Shown here: positions 14,301 to 26,110 of the stretch, one piece after another
How positions within the stretch are numbered: the stretch's first letter is position 1
How the letters are laid out: each line of letters starts with the position of its first letter
Assembly: GCA_024138015.1 (NCBI GenBank)
Contig: JAMXBB010000011.1
Span: forward strand, 66,416,308-66,480,307
Source: Lumnitzera littorea
Lineage: Eukaryota > Streptophyta > Magnoliopsida > Myrtales > Combretaceae
Direction of reading: 5' to 3'
DNA: 64,000 bases
Program-made: the position numbers and the translations under genes
The notes under the pieces: model-generated
The model's input: only the letters and a program-made list of their open reading frames with translations
Database searches by the model: none
Told to the model about the DNA's origin: nothing

Positions 14301-14472
14301 GAGTTATATACTTAAAAGTGGAATTTTTATATTCTTTTATTTTATTGCTTATTTTCTTAAATTCGAACTTACGGGATCATTTTTACTAATATTTCTAGCT
14401 TTACTTATAATTTAGGCTTAATCGGATCTTTTAGTCGATCGAAACCTTAAGTAACTGGTTATGGAGCTTATA
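11398..14472 (-). mobile_element. Solo LTR 1 of a 3-kb gypsy LTR family (minus orientation)
   Basis: A 3075-bp LTR inserted in gag. In its own orientation it starts TATAAGC (a decayed TGTAAGC) at 14472 and ends GGGGTGTGACA at 11398. A perfect 5-bp duplication ACGTC flanks it (11393-11397 and 14473-14477), which identifies an integrase-made insertion reduced to one LTR. It aligns over its whole length with the LTR at 14550-17610 in reverse, with mostly transition differences. No internal coding domain is present. Confidence 0.88.
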
Positions 14473-14549
14473 ACGTCGACCTAAATAAGCTTTGTGCAAT
14501 AGTAAGGCAGCTCTCCAAACAGTAGAGGAGTAAGCCTATTGGCGACACC
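14473..14549 (+). other. Gag spacer between the two opposed solo LTRs
   Basis: Seventy-seven bases of the host Tat element remain between the inserted LTRs, including one copy of each target duplication (ACGTC at the left, ACACC at the right). This is the loop of the large inverted repeat. Confidence 0.75.
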
Positions 14550-17500
14550 TGTAAGCCCCGTAACCAGTCACTCAAGGTTTCGATCGGCTGAAAAATCCGA
14601 TCAAACCTAAATTATAAGGTAAAGCTATAGATATTAGTAAAAATGACCCCGTAAACGTGAATTTAAGAAAATAAGTAATAAAATAGAAGACTATAAAATT
14701 TTTAAATTTTAAGCATAATAATTGCTAATTACTGAAAAGGCAAAAAGTGTAATCTAACAACTAATAAATTACTAGAGATAGATTATATGTATACTAAAAA
14801 TAATAGAATGACCTAAATAATATTTAAGAATATTTATTTGTACTATATATGAATTTACATGTAAGTATAAATACGCGAAATGTGCTAAAATAATACTAAA
14901 TGCTTAAAGAAAATTCATAATTAATTAAGGAAAAATCAGGAAAAATCATGAATCATCCAGAATTGGGTCGTGGCAGCTGGGAAAAATAAGAAAAAATTCG
15001 GCCAATTAGAATAAGCCAACATAAAAGCCAAAAATCAAGGGATAAAGCAATTGTCTTATCTCATTTAATGCACAATAAATCCCACAAAGCCCTATAAATA
15101 GCAAGAAAAATCACAGAGCTCATTTGAGCAGTTTGGAAAGTGAGAAAAATAGACAGAGATGAAAATTGAGAGAAAAATTCAGTTTAGAAAAAAAATTAGA
15201 AAAACTATGCAATTAGGGCTTTTAAAGGGAACCCATACCATACGAGGAGCTGGGAGTGGATGGCCACCACCACCACACAGTGGTGGAAGCGCCCAGGCCG
15301 GCCGACAAGGCCACGGCGGCCTGCGGTGGCCGGAGCCACCCAAATCGGTGAGTCCGATTTCCAGCCCGATTTTTGTATAATTTTGTAAAAATAGTAAATA
15401 TTATTAGAAAATTATGAATTTTGTTATTCTAGGATATTTTTGTATGTAGTTTGTAGGAAAAATATTATTTTAATGAAAAAATACCCCGTAATATATAGTC
15501 CTTAAGAAATCGTGCAAAACCGAACACATTTCGGTTTAGAAATAAATGACCTTAGGAGTGTAGTTTCGAGTCCAAAATTTTTATGTAGATTACTTAGATG
15601 ATATAGAACAGTTCTATGAAGCCCTTTTTCAAAAATTAATTTTTGAAATTTTTAGATAATTTTTAGGCCCTAAAATGAGGCATAAAATGGGTGATTTAGG
15701 GTTAATTAAGTAATTAAATAATTAATTACTGATTTAGTGAATAATTATATGTTTTAGGATATTGAAATCTGATGGTGTATGATACTTGTAGCATTTAGAG
15801 TGTTAGATGTAATTATTAGGTTAATTATGTAGTAAATGATTAATAGGAAAAATAGTTAACTTTAAGTTAATTTTGTAAATTAGGGAAATTAGGAGTAAAA
15901 TCTGATTTAAGATAAATTTAAACATTTTGAAATGATAATTGATGTTTAGGGATGGTAATTAAAGTGATAGAAATATTAGAAGCGCATTATGTACATAAAA
16001 GATAATAATATATAATATGTAATTTTTAGAAATATAATAAATAGAAAATATTATAATAAAAATTGATATTTTGAGAATAATAAAAATGTACAATAAATCT
16101 AATAAGAAACTTGAATTTATGGAATTATATGAAAAATGTAAAAATTTCTCACATTATGAGTAAATTCGGTACACAAATATGAATTTAAGTGTACCGGATG
16201 GAATAAAATGCTGACTAGGGGCAGTGATCGTATTTAGGATATCTAGAAGTAATGTGGTTAGTTTCACATTATGAGTTGAAACAAATTTCTAGGGTCCGGG
16301 TACAAAACAGTACCTAGAAATCGAACTAAAATCTAATTTGAAAATTAATGCGGAACCTGAACCTAACCCCAAACCTAAAATAATTGTAAAAGACTTAATA
16401 TCTAGATAATTAGGCATATTAAACCTTAAATAAAACCTAACAATAAGCGTTATAGGATAAAATGAACTTATAATATTTATATGAAAAGCTGAAACCATGT
16501 TCGTGTTATAAGGATGATCGGCGATGGCCTGAGCAAATTGGACCTCGAATGAGTGAGCGAGGAGTCGAGGTAAGTTAGGATTAATACGATGCTGTATTTT
16601 TGGAGGCTTAAGATTATGCTTGGTTGTGCTTGTTAGATAGTTGAATGTGTGCATGTGCTTGATTATGGGTGATGCTATGATTCTGTTTGTTGCTCTGGCA
16701 CGTATTGTATGAATTGTATGAAAGGATTGATCACCCTAAACTGAACTTAATTAAATATCCGACCAGTAATCATAATCGGACATGCATGGCAACCCGTTAG
16801 GGGAACTTAGGACTCTCCGGCTAAATACCGACCCCTTCGGAAGGGATAGCGCAGGATTGCAAAATGGTCCTTTCTTCATCCTCAGTCGAACTAAGTGACA
16901 GGAGAGGAGGTCGCGGCGAGGGTGAAGGCAGTGGTTCGAAGGTAGTCGCGGGAAGAGCAAGGTCTCCATTACACAAGCCTGGGTTTGGTCGTGAGCTGTT
17001 GCATTAACGGCAACTCCTCAACCCGGATTAAAGTGGGCGCAATTTCTCTAATCTTACGACGGGCCGGACAATGTCGTACGATGGCATTTGCTTGCACATG
17101 CATTGCACCTAATAAGTGATTGAAAACCTTGTTGTGTATATGGTATAGTTTTAAGTCCTCCGTCCTAACTTACTGAGCTGTGGTTTCTCACATCCCTATA
17201 GACGTCGTGCAGGTGCTGGCTAAGAAGCGGCAACCAATTACTCTGAAGCTAGCAACTGCTGGATCCTGGGGAGTGAGGAAAAACATTGAAGAATAAACAC
17301 ATATTTTAAGGTTTAAGTTTTTATTTTAGAATTATTTTTCATTTCCCAATGATGTAATAACTAGGGAATATACTATAGAGAAATGTTGTAAACTTTAACT
17401 GAAATAATTGAATGATAACATATATATATATAATTCCTCACTTTTATAGGTAAATGATTTATTTAAATTACAAACTGTCTACTTCAAAGCGGGTTAATTG

Positions 17501-17610
17501 TGGACGCCTTGTGTAGATCAGGTCTAAGATAGCGGTTGTGAGGCCAACTTCTATCTTAGGGTGGTTTACACGGCGGGGCTGTTCCGACTTTGTCGCTTCG
17601 GGGCGTGACA
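14550..17610 (+). mobile_element. Solo LTR 2 of the same family (plus orientation)
   Basis: A 3061-bp LTR starting TGTAAGCCCCGTAACC and ending CGGGGCGTGACA. The flanking 5-mers are ACACC (14545-14549) and ACACT (17611-17615), a target duplication with one substitution. The TATA box is CCTATAAATAG near 15090. A GC-rich leader with glycine- and proline-coding potential follows (15240-15340), then a GTGAGT donor-like site at 15348 and an acceptor-like CGTGCAG ending at 17212. AATAAA at about 17294 may serve as a polyadenylation signal. Small frames inside are not treated as genes. Confidence 0.88.
15088..15098 (+). promoter_or_regulatory. TATA box of the solo LTR 2 promoter
   Basis: CCTATAAATAG sits about 540 bp from the LTR start. 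The same position in solo LTR 3 reads GTCTATAAATAGGG (about 27167), and solo LTR 1 has a decayed version. This is the expected U3/R promoter. Confidence 0.65.
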
Positions 17611-17615
17611 ACACT

Positions 17616-18510
17616 GGGCTGGTCGCTATCGCTAGCAACAAGACCTCCTTTACCAGGGGTGTCTAAGATGAAGTGCTACCCCCCCAATAGCAAACTTCCG
17701 TCTCTGGACCAATACAATGGTACGGGTGACCCCAATGACCATCTCTTTTACTTCTGCACCCTTATAAACCTTCGCAGTCGTAGGGATGTCATACTATGCA
17801 AAGCCTTCCTTAGCATGCTAAGGAAGGCAGCACGGACGTGGTTTAACTACCTCTCCGACAATTCGATCAACTCCTTCAATGAGCTAGCCAGAAAGTTCAA
17901 CCTCCATTTCAAGGCTAGTAAGCCCCCGTCCAAGGACACATCATCCTTGTACCTGGTAAGGCAAGGTGAAGGTGAGTCCCTGCGCGACTAAGTAGCCCGA
18001 TTCAATAACGCTATGGTTGAGATCCCTCAGCCAGACGAAGGAGTCACTACCCATGTCGCATAGCTCAGCATCAGCTCGGGAGATTTCTTTCGATCGCTTG
18101 CGAAGAGCAAGCTAAAGACCCAGGCTGACTTTTGGAATAAGGTTAAGAAGTACATTAACTAGGAAGATAACATTCGTGCCAAGCGCGATGTCAACTAAGA
18201 AAAGATGGGGCGGAAAGCAGGACAGGGAAAAATTATTCATAAAAGATCGTCTCGACAGAAGGGTACGGAGCAGACCAGAGGGGGAGAGCTCTAGCAAGAA
18301 GAAGTGTCAAGCAGAGCGCAACCCTCTCCCCCCTCCCATCTACAGCCAATACATACCTCTAAATAGACACATAGCTCAGATTTATTCCAAAGTGAAGCAT
18401 CGAAACTTCCTGCAGAGGCTACAAAAAATGAAGGGAAACCCTAATCATCGAAACTCCGACAAATACTGTTAGTTCCACAACGATTATAGCCATACAACTG
18501 AAGAGTGCTT
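17616..18510 (+). pseudogene. Tat gag, core and zinc-knuckle region
   Basis: After the insertions gag resumes. The frame has the typical core: a KLPSLDQYNGTGDPNDH stretch, an ARTWFNYL stretch and a LYLVRQGEGESLRDYVARF-like block (read across a stop at 17989). Near 18466-18515 a CxxHNDYSHTTEEC-type motif (C-x2-H, H-x4-C) corresponds to the nucleic-acid-binding knuckle at the end of Tat gag proteins. Several stops and frame changes break it. Gag would have built the virus-like particle. Confidence 0.8.
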
Positions 18511-18514
18511 CCAG

Positions 18515-19320
18515 TTGAGGAATGTCGTTGAATATACCATTCAATGCAGCTTCTTCAATGAATATGTGGCACATCGGAGAAACGACAACTGTTTCGACGA
18601 TGGTACTAATAGGGCACTTCGGAGGCGACGGACCGATGACGCCCAAGCAGAGCAAAATAACAACTGTTGTAATGATCGCACCCCCAATGGAGTTGTAAAC
18701 GTAATTATAGGGGGCCCGCACCTCGGGAGCCAGCCGAATATTAACAGATCGGTTAATGCCCAATCAAAGGTGTCAATAGTAAGGGAGAAGAGACAGAAGT
18801 TAAACACTTCCATCTCCTTCTCTGACGCTAACCTGGAAGGGGTCTATACTCCCCACCAAGACGCCATCGTGATTGGGGCAAGGATCTCAAAATTTGAGGC
18901 CTTAAAGATTATAGTGGACACTGATAGTTTTATCAACATACTCTTCCTCCATACATATTACAGGATGAGGAAGAAGTGGCCAGTAAAAATGAAGCTGTAC
19001 TACGATAATCTCATCGGCTTTAATGGCAGTACGGTTCAAGCCAAGGGCACCATCGCGTTAGACATGGAACTTGGTGATGATGATCACATGGCACAACAAC
19101 CCATGGAGTTCATTGTGATTGGTTGTCTTTCCCCTTATAATGCGTTCTTAGGAAGACTAAGCCTAAAAGCATTCGGGATGATCACATCTTCCCTAAATCT
19201 GAAGGTTAAATTCCCGAAGCCCACGAAGGTGGGAGTATGCAGGTGTACCAGAAGCTCTCGCAAGAGCTATATATTAAGGCGGCCAAAGGCGATAGCGTCT
19301 TCACCCTAGAGACAAGCCCG
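18515..19320 (+). pseudogene. Tat aspartic protease region
   Basis: A 264-codon open frame holds the end of gag and the retropepsin-like domain. The active-site loop at about 18914-18928 reads VDTDS where the family has DTG(S/A). The catalytic aspartate is kept but the glycine is replaced, so it should be inactive. The LGRLSLKAFG stretch downstream is the usual C-terminal part of Tat proteases (I/LGRP.L). The enzyme would have matured the Gag-Pol polyprotein. Confidence 0.75.
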
Positions 19321-19494
19321 CAAGAGAGATCGGTTGAGAAGGGCGAGCATGAAGAAAAAACTAAAGATGTCCAGATCGGTAACTTTCCCGACCAAATAAC
19401 GAAAGTTGAGATTAAGACCCTAACCGAAGTGAAGGATGAATTCATTGCCCTCTTATGGGCAAATTTGGATAGGTTTGCCTAGTCGACATCGAAC

Positions 19495-20640
19495 ATGCTT
19501 GAGATTTCCCCTAACCTGGTGACCCACAGCCTTAACATTGACACCATTGTACGGCCTGTTAAACAAAAAAAGAGGCATTTTGCTCTGGAATGGCAGGTCG
19601 CGATCAATGAGGAAGTGCAGAAGTTACTTAAAGCTGGCTTCTTAAGGGAGGAAAAGTACCTGATGTGGTTAGCGAACGTAGTACTAGTTAAGAAAAAAAA
19701 TGGGAAGTGGCGCATGTGTGTTGATTATACCAACCTCAACAAAGCCTACCCTAAAGATTGTTTCCTCCTCCCTAAAATCAATTAGCTCGTCGATTCCACA
19801 TTAGGACATGCTCTGTTGAGCTTCATGGACGCCTTCTCAAGGTACAACCAAATTAAAATAGATTTGAAGGATGAAGTCCATACCTCTTTCGTCACAATTT
19901 ATGGAACATATTGTTATACCATGATACTATTCGAACTAAAAAACATCGGGAACACCTATCAATGAATGGTGATGAAACTATTTAACCCCCAGATCGAGCA
20001 TAACATGGAGGTGTATGTTGACGACATGATCCTCAAGAGCTAGAAGCCCGTCGATCATGTTAGGGACCTCCAAGAAGCCTTCGATCGAATGCGTATGCAT
20101 AACATAAAGTTGAACCCTTAGAAATGCGTTTTCAACAATGGCTCTAGTAAGTTCTTCGAATTCTTAGTCACGTAGAGAGGTATTGAGGCCAACCCTAAGA
20201 AGATTACTGCTATTAAGGGAATGGGGCCTCCTACCTCGGTCCAAGATATACAGAAGCTCACAAGTATGGTGGTTGTTTTGAGTAGATTTATCTCCAGGAG
20301 CGTTAACAGATGCATTGAGTTCTTCAAAATCTTCAAAAACTCGAAGGGTTTTGAATGGACTCTTGACTATGCCACTGCCTTTCAATAGCTCCAAGACTTC
20401 CTTGCTTATCCCCCTATCCTCTTTAAGCTTGTCTAAGGGGAAGATCTATTTTTGTACCTAGCTATTAGCGATCAGGCTCTCTCCTCTATACTGGTCAAAG
20501 CAAACGAAAGAGAATACAGGCTAGTATATTACGTCTACCACATACTTCACGGGCCTGAGGTCAAGTATGCTTGGGTAGAAAAATTTGCGTTGGTCGTCGT
20601 TATTATTGTCAGACGGGACGGCTAAGACCCTACTTCCAGG
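19495..20640 (+). pseudogene. Tat reverse transcriptase region
   Basis: RT motifs appear in order: EEVQKLLKAGFLRE, VVLVKKKNGKWRMCVDYT, LNKAYPKDCFLLPKI, a FMDAFSRYNQIKI motif A, and a YVDD catalytic box at 20014-20025 that is intact. Downstream are the connection domain and a truncated first RNase H part. The frame is broken by stops, for example after the PKI motif, after NTYQ, after LKS, after KLNP and after VT. Most are TAG, several at places where glutamine is usual. Copies element RNA into DNA in intact relatives. Confidence 0.85.
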
Positions 20641-20829
20641 CGCACTAAGTGATTGTACTAATGGACCAGGCACTGCGCACCATGGCATAGAAACCTGATG
20701 TATTTGGACAGATGATGAAGTATGCAATGGAACTGAGCGCATACGGAATCCTATACTAGCCACAAACAACTTATAAGGTACAGGTCCTAGCCAACTTCAT
20801 GGGAGAATATACTGGAGAAGAAACACTGC

Positions 20830-21200
20830 TGGGCGATGACAAATTGGTGTGGACCCTCTATATCGATGGATCATCTACCACTAGAGGTAAAGGTACGAGC
20901 CTTATGCTGACTGGCTAACATAAGGTCAACATTTGTTACACCCTCAAATTCGGGTTCAATTCCAGTAACAATGAATCCAAATGCGAGGCACTTATCTCCA
21001 GTTTGAAGCTGGCCAAGGAAATCGAGGTCGAGCAGTTGTAGATATTCTCGGACTCCATGCTTGTTGTACAGTAGGTCTAAGGTGAATATGATGCCAGGGA
21101 CAGCACCATGGTTAGGCAGTTGGAGAAGGCGAGATGGCTCTTAGTGAACTTTCCCTCTTAGGACATCGAGAAAATCCCTTGAATGGAAAATTGAGTGGCT
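20830..21200 (+). pseudogene. Tat RNase H domain (archaeal-type, extra copy)
   Basis: The segment encodes LYIDGSSTTRGKG, NNESKCEALISSLKLAKEI and IFSDSMLVVQ, the three acidic-residue blocks of the additional RNase H typical of the Tat lineage (D, E and D kept). Several stops follow. It lies between the RT/connection region and the integrase zinc finger, as expected. Confidence 0.75.
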
Positions 21201-21459
21201 AATTGTCTATCCAAGTTAGCCTCCATTGGCATACGGAAGCCTAAGATAAAAGACAACAAGATCTTCATAGAGTACCTTTCGGAAAGAAGCATAGCTCCAA
21301 GCTCGGCAGAAATTCTGGAATTGATTACGATGACATTAGAGCCGAGCTGGACGGATCTCGTCTGGAGCTACTTGGAGGAGGGAATGTTGCCAGAGGATAG
21401 GAGGAGTCAAAGAAGCTTCGGTACCATGCTAACAATTATACACTAATTGATAACGTCCT

Positions 21460-22240
21460 ATATCGCAGGGGAATCAGCCTCCCCTTGCTCCGATATCTCC
21501 AAGAAAGGGAAGAGTTACGGGTCATAGAAGAGCTGCATGCTAAAGTATGCAGCAATCATATCCAGTCCCAAGCCTTGTACCTTTTGGCGTTACAGCTTGG
21601 ATATTATTGGCTTACCGTGAGGTTGGATGCAAAGGCCGTAGCTTAGAAGTGCCTACAATGCCAGAAGCATGCCCTAATCAGTTGCTCACCCAGTACTGCA
21701 CTCCAACCCCTAACAAGCTTATGGCCTTTCACCCAATGGGGGATCAATATCTTTGGCGCCTTTTCGAAAGCATTAAGAGGATGATAGTTCATAATTGTCG
21801 TCGTGGATTACTTTACGAAGTGGGTAGAGGCTGAAGCCATAGCTAGAATCACGGAAAAGAGTATACAATCATTTATTGGAAACAACATTCTCTCCCGGTT
21901 TAGAGTCCCCCATGCATTGATCACGGACAATGGTCGACAATTTGATAACCTTAAGTTCAGGGAGTCTTATGCTAAGCACAACATCGCCGCGCACTTCACT
22001 TCGGTTGCCTACCCCCAATCAAATGAATAGGCGGAGGTGACCAATTAGGTCATTTTAGATAGCTTTAAGAAGTGCGTAGACCGATCTCATGGCGCCTGGG
22101 CCGATGAGCTGCCAAATATCTTATGGGGATACAAGACCACGCACCGCACTTCAACTGGCGAAACCCCCTTCCATTTGGCTCTCGGGTTGGAAGCTGTCTT
22201 CGCTATAGAACTTGAACTCCCTAATATCTCGACTTGAAGT
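21460..22240 (+). pseudogene. Tat integrase region
   Basis: An HHCC zinc finger is visible as ELHAKVCSNH, then YYWLTVRLDA and CLQCQKHA. The catalytic core keeps VVDYFTKWVEAEA (first Asp) and LITDNGRQFDN (second Asp). The PQSNE-stop-AEVTN block brings the third acidic residue next to a TAG stop. The C-terminal WGYKTTHRTSTGETPFHLAL block follows. A frame change splits the zinc finger from the core near 21780. Inserts the cDNA in intact relatives. Confidence 0.85.
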
Positions 22241-22244
22241 TTTG

Positions 22245-22690
22245 ACATCGCCTTGAATGACTCATTGCTATACGTAAGCATCGATATAATCGAGAAAATC
22301 AGACACCTCGTTGCTACTTGGGTTATTGCATACCAACATTAGGTCACCTGGTATTATGATTAGAAGGTCCGACATAAGGAATTCAAAGTCAGCGACTTAG
22401 TGTGCTGAAAATTAGAGGCCACTAGTTCACGAGAAGCTCAGGGCAAGCTGGCCTTTAATTAGGAAGACTCGGTTAGAGTCAAGAAGAAATTGGGCAATGG
22501 AGCACACAAGTTGGAAAGATTGGATGGCGAACTTATCTCATGCATGTGGAACGCCGACAATCTACTCCTCTACTTTGATTAAAATTTCATCATATATAGA
22601 TTTATTTTCAAATTGAATGGAAATAAAAAGCTCTCAATTAATGGCATATTTCTCTCTCTCTCTCCTTTTGTTTCAATTGCCTTACCAGCC
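22245..22690 (+). pseudogene. Tat integrase C-terminal tail and spacer
   Basis: Weakly readable frames follow the integrase core (a VWRKLE-like block is recognisable as SDLVCxKLE near 22395, and a KLERLDGELI-like block near 22510). After about 22580 the sequence is non-coding and contains a short TC microsatellite near 22650. Confidence 0.5.
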
Positions 22691-22693
22691 TTT

Positions 22694-22975
22694 CAAGAAG
22701 GCATATGAATAGTTACTCGAGCAAGTCGGAACGCCATCGACCTGACCCCCTTAGGGTAACCTTAGTAAAAAGAAACACTCCTTGCATAGAGGAACTCCTA
22801 CGAACTAGGCAGGTCAAAATGCCACCAACCTAACCCTCTTAATTTTACCTTGGCAAGGGGAAACACCCCTTGCATAAAGGAACTCCTAAGAATCGGACAG
22901 GACGGAACGCCACTGACTTGACTCCCTTTAGGGTAATCTCGACAAGGGGAAACACCCCTTGCATAGAGGAACTCC
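22694..22975. repeat. Tandem repeat, period about 88-89 bp, three copies
   Basis: The block CTTGCATAGAGGAACTCC recurs at about 22781, 22869 and 22958. Each copy is preceded by CAAGGGGAAACACCC-like sequence and a GGAACGCCA(C/T)YGACYTGAC segment. It lies between integrase and the antisense coding region, a usual place for tandem repeats in Tat elements. Confidence 0.8.
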
Positions 22976-23432
22976 ATCAATAAAACCTCGACTAAAGGTC
23001 CATAAAATTTACAGAGAGAATAGCGAAAGACTTTTGAAAAACTTCATTCATTTATTCTACACCTTTATTTACAGAGCAAAGGTCGACATCCCAGCCCTAA
23101 TCACATTTAAAAAAAAAATTACAGAACCCCGCTACCACCTGGGATCAGCTAGTTCGGGTAACTCTGAAAAATCTAAGGCATCAATTTGTTTCGAGCGCTA
23201 ATTTGTAAGCACATCAACTGGCAAGCCTTAAGCCGTAGAGGAGTGCGAGATATGCGAATCAGGACCAGCAGGACCCCCCATGGGTGGATCTTCCCCAGGG
23301 ATAGCTTTTGAGGCATCCTCCTGCTGAGTTGCCAAGGCAAGGTTGGATGCAGAAGCACCCTACCCTGCCTTCCCCTGCCCTACCTCGCCCTATCCCTGCA
23401 CCAGAGGACGTATTTGCGTCTTCAACAGCTGC

Positions 23433-26110
23433 CTAAGTAGACTCCCCTCGCCTTAGGGCTTCCCTCTTCTCGTTGCATGTGGGGAAGTCTAGAAAATCAA
23501 GGAAGTTCAGGTCCAAATTTAGATAATGGGAGAGGATTTCTCTCCTGGTGAAGCAAGTGGAATCAGTAGATAGGTCCTCCAGCTCCTCTAGCCACTCCTC
23601 GGTGGCCCTGTAGTCAGCAACTGCCTTCCTTACGGCAGCATTGCTGAGGGCCTCTTTGCTCTCCAACTTAGAGATGATCTCTTCCATCTCCAAAACCCTA
23701 CCTTGCAGCTCCCCGACTTACTACTCCAATGTAGCCTTTAAGCTAGCCGGCTCAAGCGACGTGACCTAATACCTTCACACTTAGATGCCTTCATCACTAG
23801 CTCGGTTTTTAGCCTGGCTACAGAAGCCTTTAGCTCAACATTTTCTTTTTCAATTCGGGCCCTAGTTATGCCCTCCTCCTCCAGTCGTTGCAAGAGACGA
23901 GTCTTCGTCTTCTGCTCGTTCTCTTGCCAAGCCTTTAGTTCTGTGACCTTCTGGGCATCCCTCTCTACTTTGCCCCTCTCCTGCTCTACATGCTTAAGCC
24001 TTGCTTGAAGCACTGCTACTTACACAATTGAGCGGTGGAGGCGCTTGTTAGCTTGAGCAAATTTTCTTAAGTACCTCTTGCTAGAAGTCTCTACCTCTAG
24101 TAGGCACTTCTTCTGCTGATGCAACTCCTATCACAATTTAGTTACCTCTTTTTGGGTGGCATGGGACTTGCTTAACTCGAGGAGCACTTGGTCATGGTAC
24201 TACAAGATGAAAATAGAACTCACAAGTTCATACAAGACACTAAAATACAACACCATAACAGCATGGAAGACATACCTGTTGCATTAGGGTACTAAAGTAG
24301 CCTGTAGTTTATATGGATTGCCTGTACCCTCTTGGGAAATCCTTTCTAGTATAGGCTAATCACCAAGGGTATAAAACCCTATTGAAGCTTAGTAATTGAG
24401 GGTCTAGTGTTGCAATGTTAGGTCGCTAGCACGAACCTCTCATTTCGGCTGTAGGATCTTCCCTTGGGCCCTCTTTATGTCCATTTTGGGGGCCCTCCTC
24501 TTCAGCGCCTCAGCCATAGAAGTGTATGGCACTTCTATGAATGAGTCTAGCCCCAACCCCAACCTCAGCCCCATCTTTCGGAAGTTGTTAAGGACGTCTA
24601 AAAACTTGTCCCTAATGTTATCCACACTTTGGAAGGGATGAGCCAGGGGCTACTCATTACACTTTCCCTTAGCCAAAGGTTCCCTTGCTAGGGGCTTCTG
24701 CCTCTTCGTCCCTGGACTTGACTCCCCGGGTATCTCAAGAGCCTTGTGCTTCTTACCCACGACTACAAGTGGGGTAACTATCTTTGTTGTTCCTCCCTTA
24801 GTTGCCCTTGGAGGAGAAAGCACCTACACGTGGGGCCCCTCCGCATCGAAGCCTTTTTCGCCTATAATGATGGGCTCAAACAAGTGGATAGTATGAATAG
24901 GTAGAGCCATGCTTAAAGGCGCTATGTCCGTTGGCTCATCTCGGATGATGAGGGGAGTTATCTTCCTTGTCGGCTAACCTGCCTTTGATCATGCCTGGCG
25001 TTAGCTCATCAAATTGTCCACAAATGAACGAGGCACCCTTGGAGCCAAGCTCTTACTTATAGGAAGATTGATCTAAAGGTTAGAAAAAGAAAACAAGGAC
25101 AAATCAAAGGAAATTACCACTACTATTTGCAAAACACCGCCGTTACCAGCACGACCAAGGAAGTCCTCCTATCCTACAGGCGTCAGATAAAGCACCTTAA
25201 TACTAACATAACAAACAGGCGTATAGGAATGAACTAGTACCTTCAACCTACTTCTCCAACACAGCTTTTTTCATGCTGGGGAAGAGCTCAAAGATCAAGC
25301 ATTGGAAATACCTTTTTATGGTCTCCGTAGTATTGATCTCCTAGCCACCTCTCAGCCTCATAAAGGCCAAGATCTCTTGGACGGCTTCAGCATTGCTTGG
25401 CTCGAGCCTCTTCTCACCTGTAGTATGGACCATTTCGGTCCACTAGGTCTAGAAAGTGGCCTCTTCGGGTAGCTCTACCACCACGAATTTGTCCTGCCAG
25501 CCCTTGACTGAATCAACAAGGCTGTAGAACAATTTCTTTCCTAAGCGCGGCTGGAGGTAAGGCCACCCCTAATGCTTTTCCACACGTAGAAGTGGTATAA
25601 GAGCTCAGGAGTAGCCCTTATCACTAGGTATTCGTAAAGCGCCCATAACGCCTTTAACACCCTTTACCCATTCTAAGGGATTTGCGACGGGTTGTAGCAG
25701 TGGTAGTTGAAAAACTCTCTCTCAAAATGACTTAGGGAGAGGCGCTGCCTAAACTTCAAGCACTTCTCCAAAAACGCGAAGCACCTCCTCGATAGTAGGG
25801 CCACCCGTTCGTCCTTGCATAGTAACCTAATATGCTACCCGAGCATTACCTCCACAAGGAAGTTGCTGATGACCCAATTAGGGGCAGAATCCTTATTTTT
25901 ACTTATATAGCCGTCAGGCCCCTTTCCTGTACCAGGAGCATCGAATAAATCCTTGGTGGGGAGTAAGAGAATATCCGCGTACACGTCTCTAGGGATAGCA
26001 CTGATGATTCTAGCCTTGTTCAACACTTCAACGGCCATCCTCGTAGGTTGGTTGAGTTGTGCTATTAACGACACTTCGCCCTCATATGCTCGAGGAAGAT
26101 CACACATTAT
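23433..26110 (-). pseudogene. Antisense coding region (aORF) of the Tat element
   Basis: On the minus strand, opposite to gag-pol, a decayed but clearly protein-like region runs from an ATG at 26107 to about 23433. Its first part encodes CDLPRAYEGEVSLIAQLNQP and NWVISNFLVE. A middle part reads KKLFYSLVDSVKGWQDKF, similar to the W..RFF/F-V patterns of plant transposon-associated proteins. The end is a long charged coiled coil (RLKHVEQERGKVERDAQK, and ELEDLSTDSTCF). Several stops and frame changes break it, and an intron may lie near 24010-24240. Antisense ORFs between pol and the 3' LTR are known in Tat elements; their function is unknown. A TATATATAAA-type box on the minus strand near 26344-26353 could be its promoter. 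Confidence 0.65.

Noticed and set aside
15159..15380. A 73-codon frame with glycine/proline-rich translation
   Set aside because: It lies in the leader of a solo LTR, contains a splice-donor-like site and is not conserved as protein in the other two LTRs.
11398..17610. A 6.2-kb foldback or Mutator-like transposon with 3-kb terminal inverted repeats
   Set aside because: The outer flanks share no target duplication, while each arm separately has LTR-type ends and its own 5-bp duplication.
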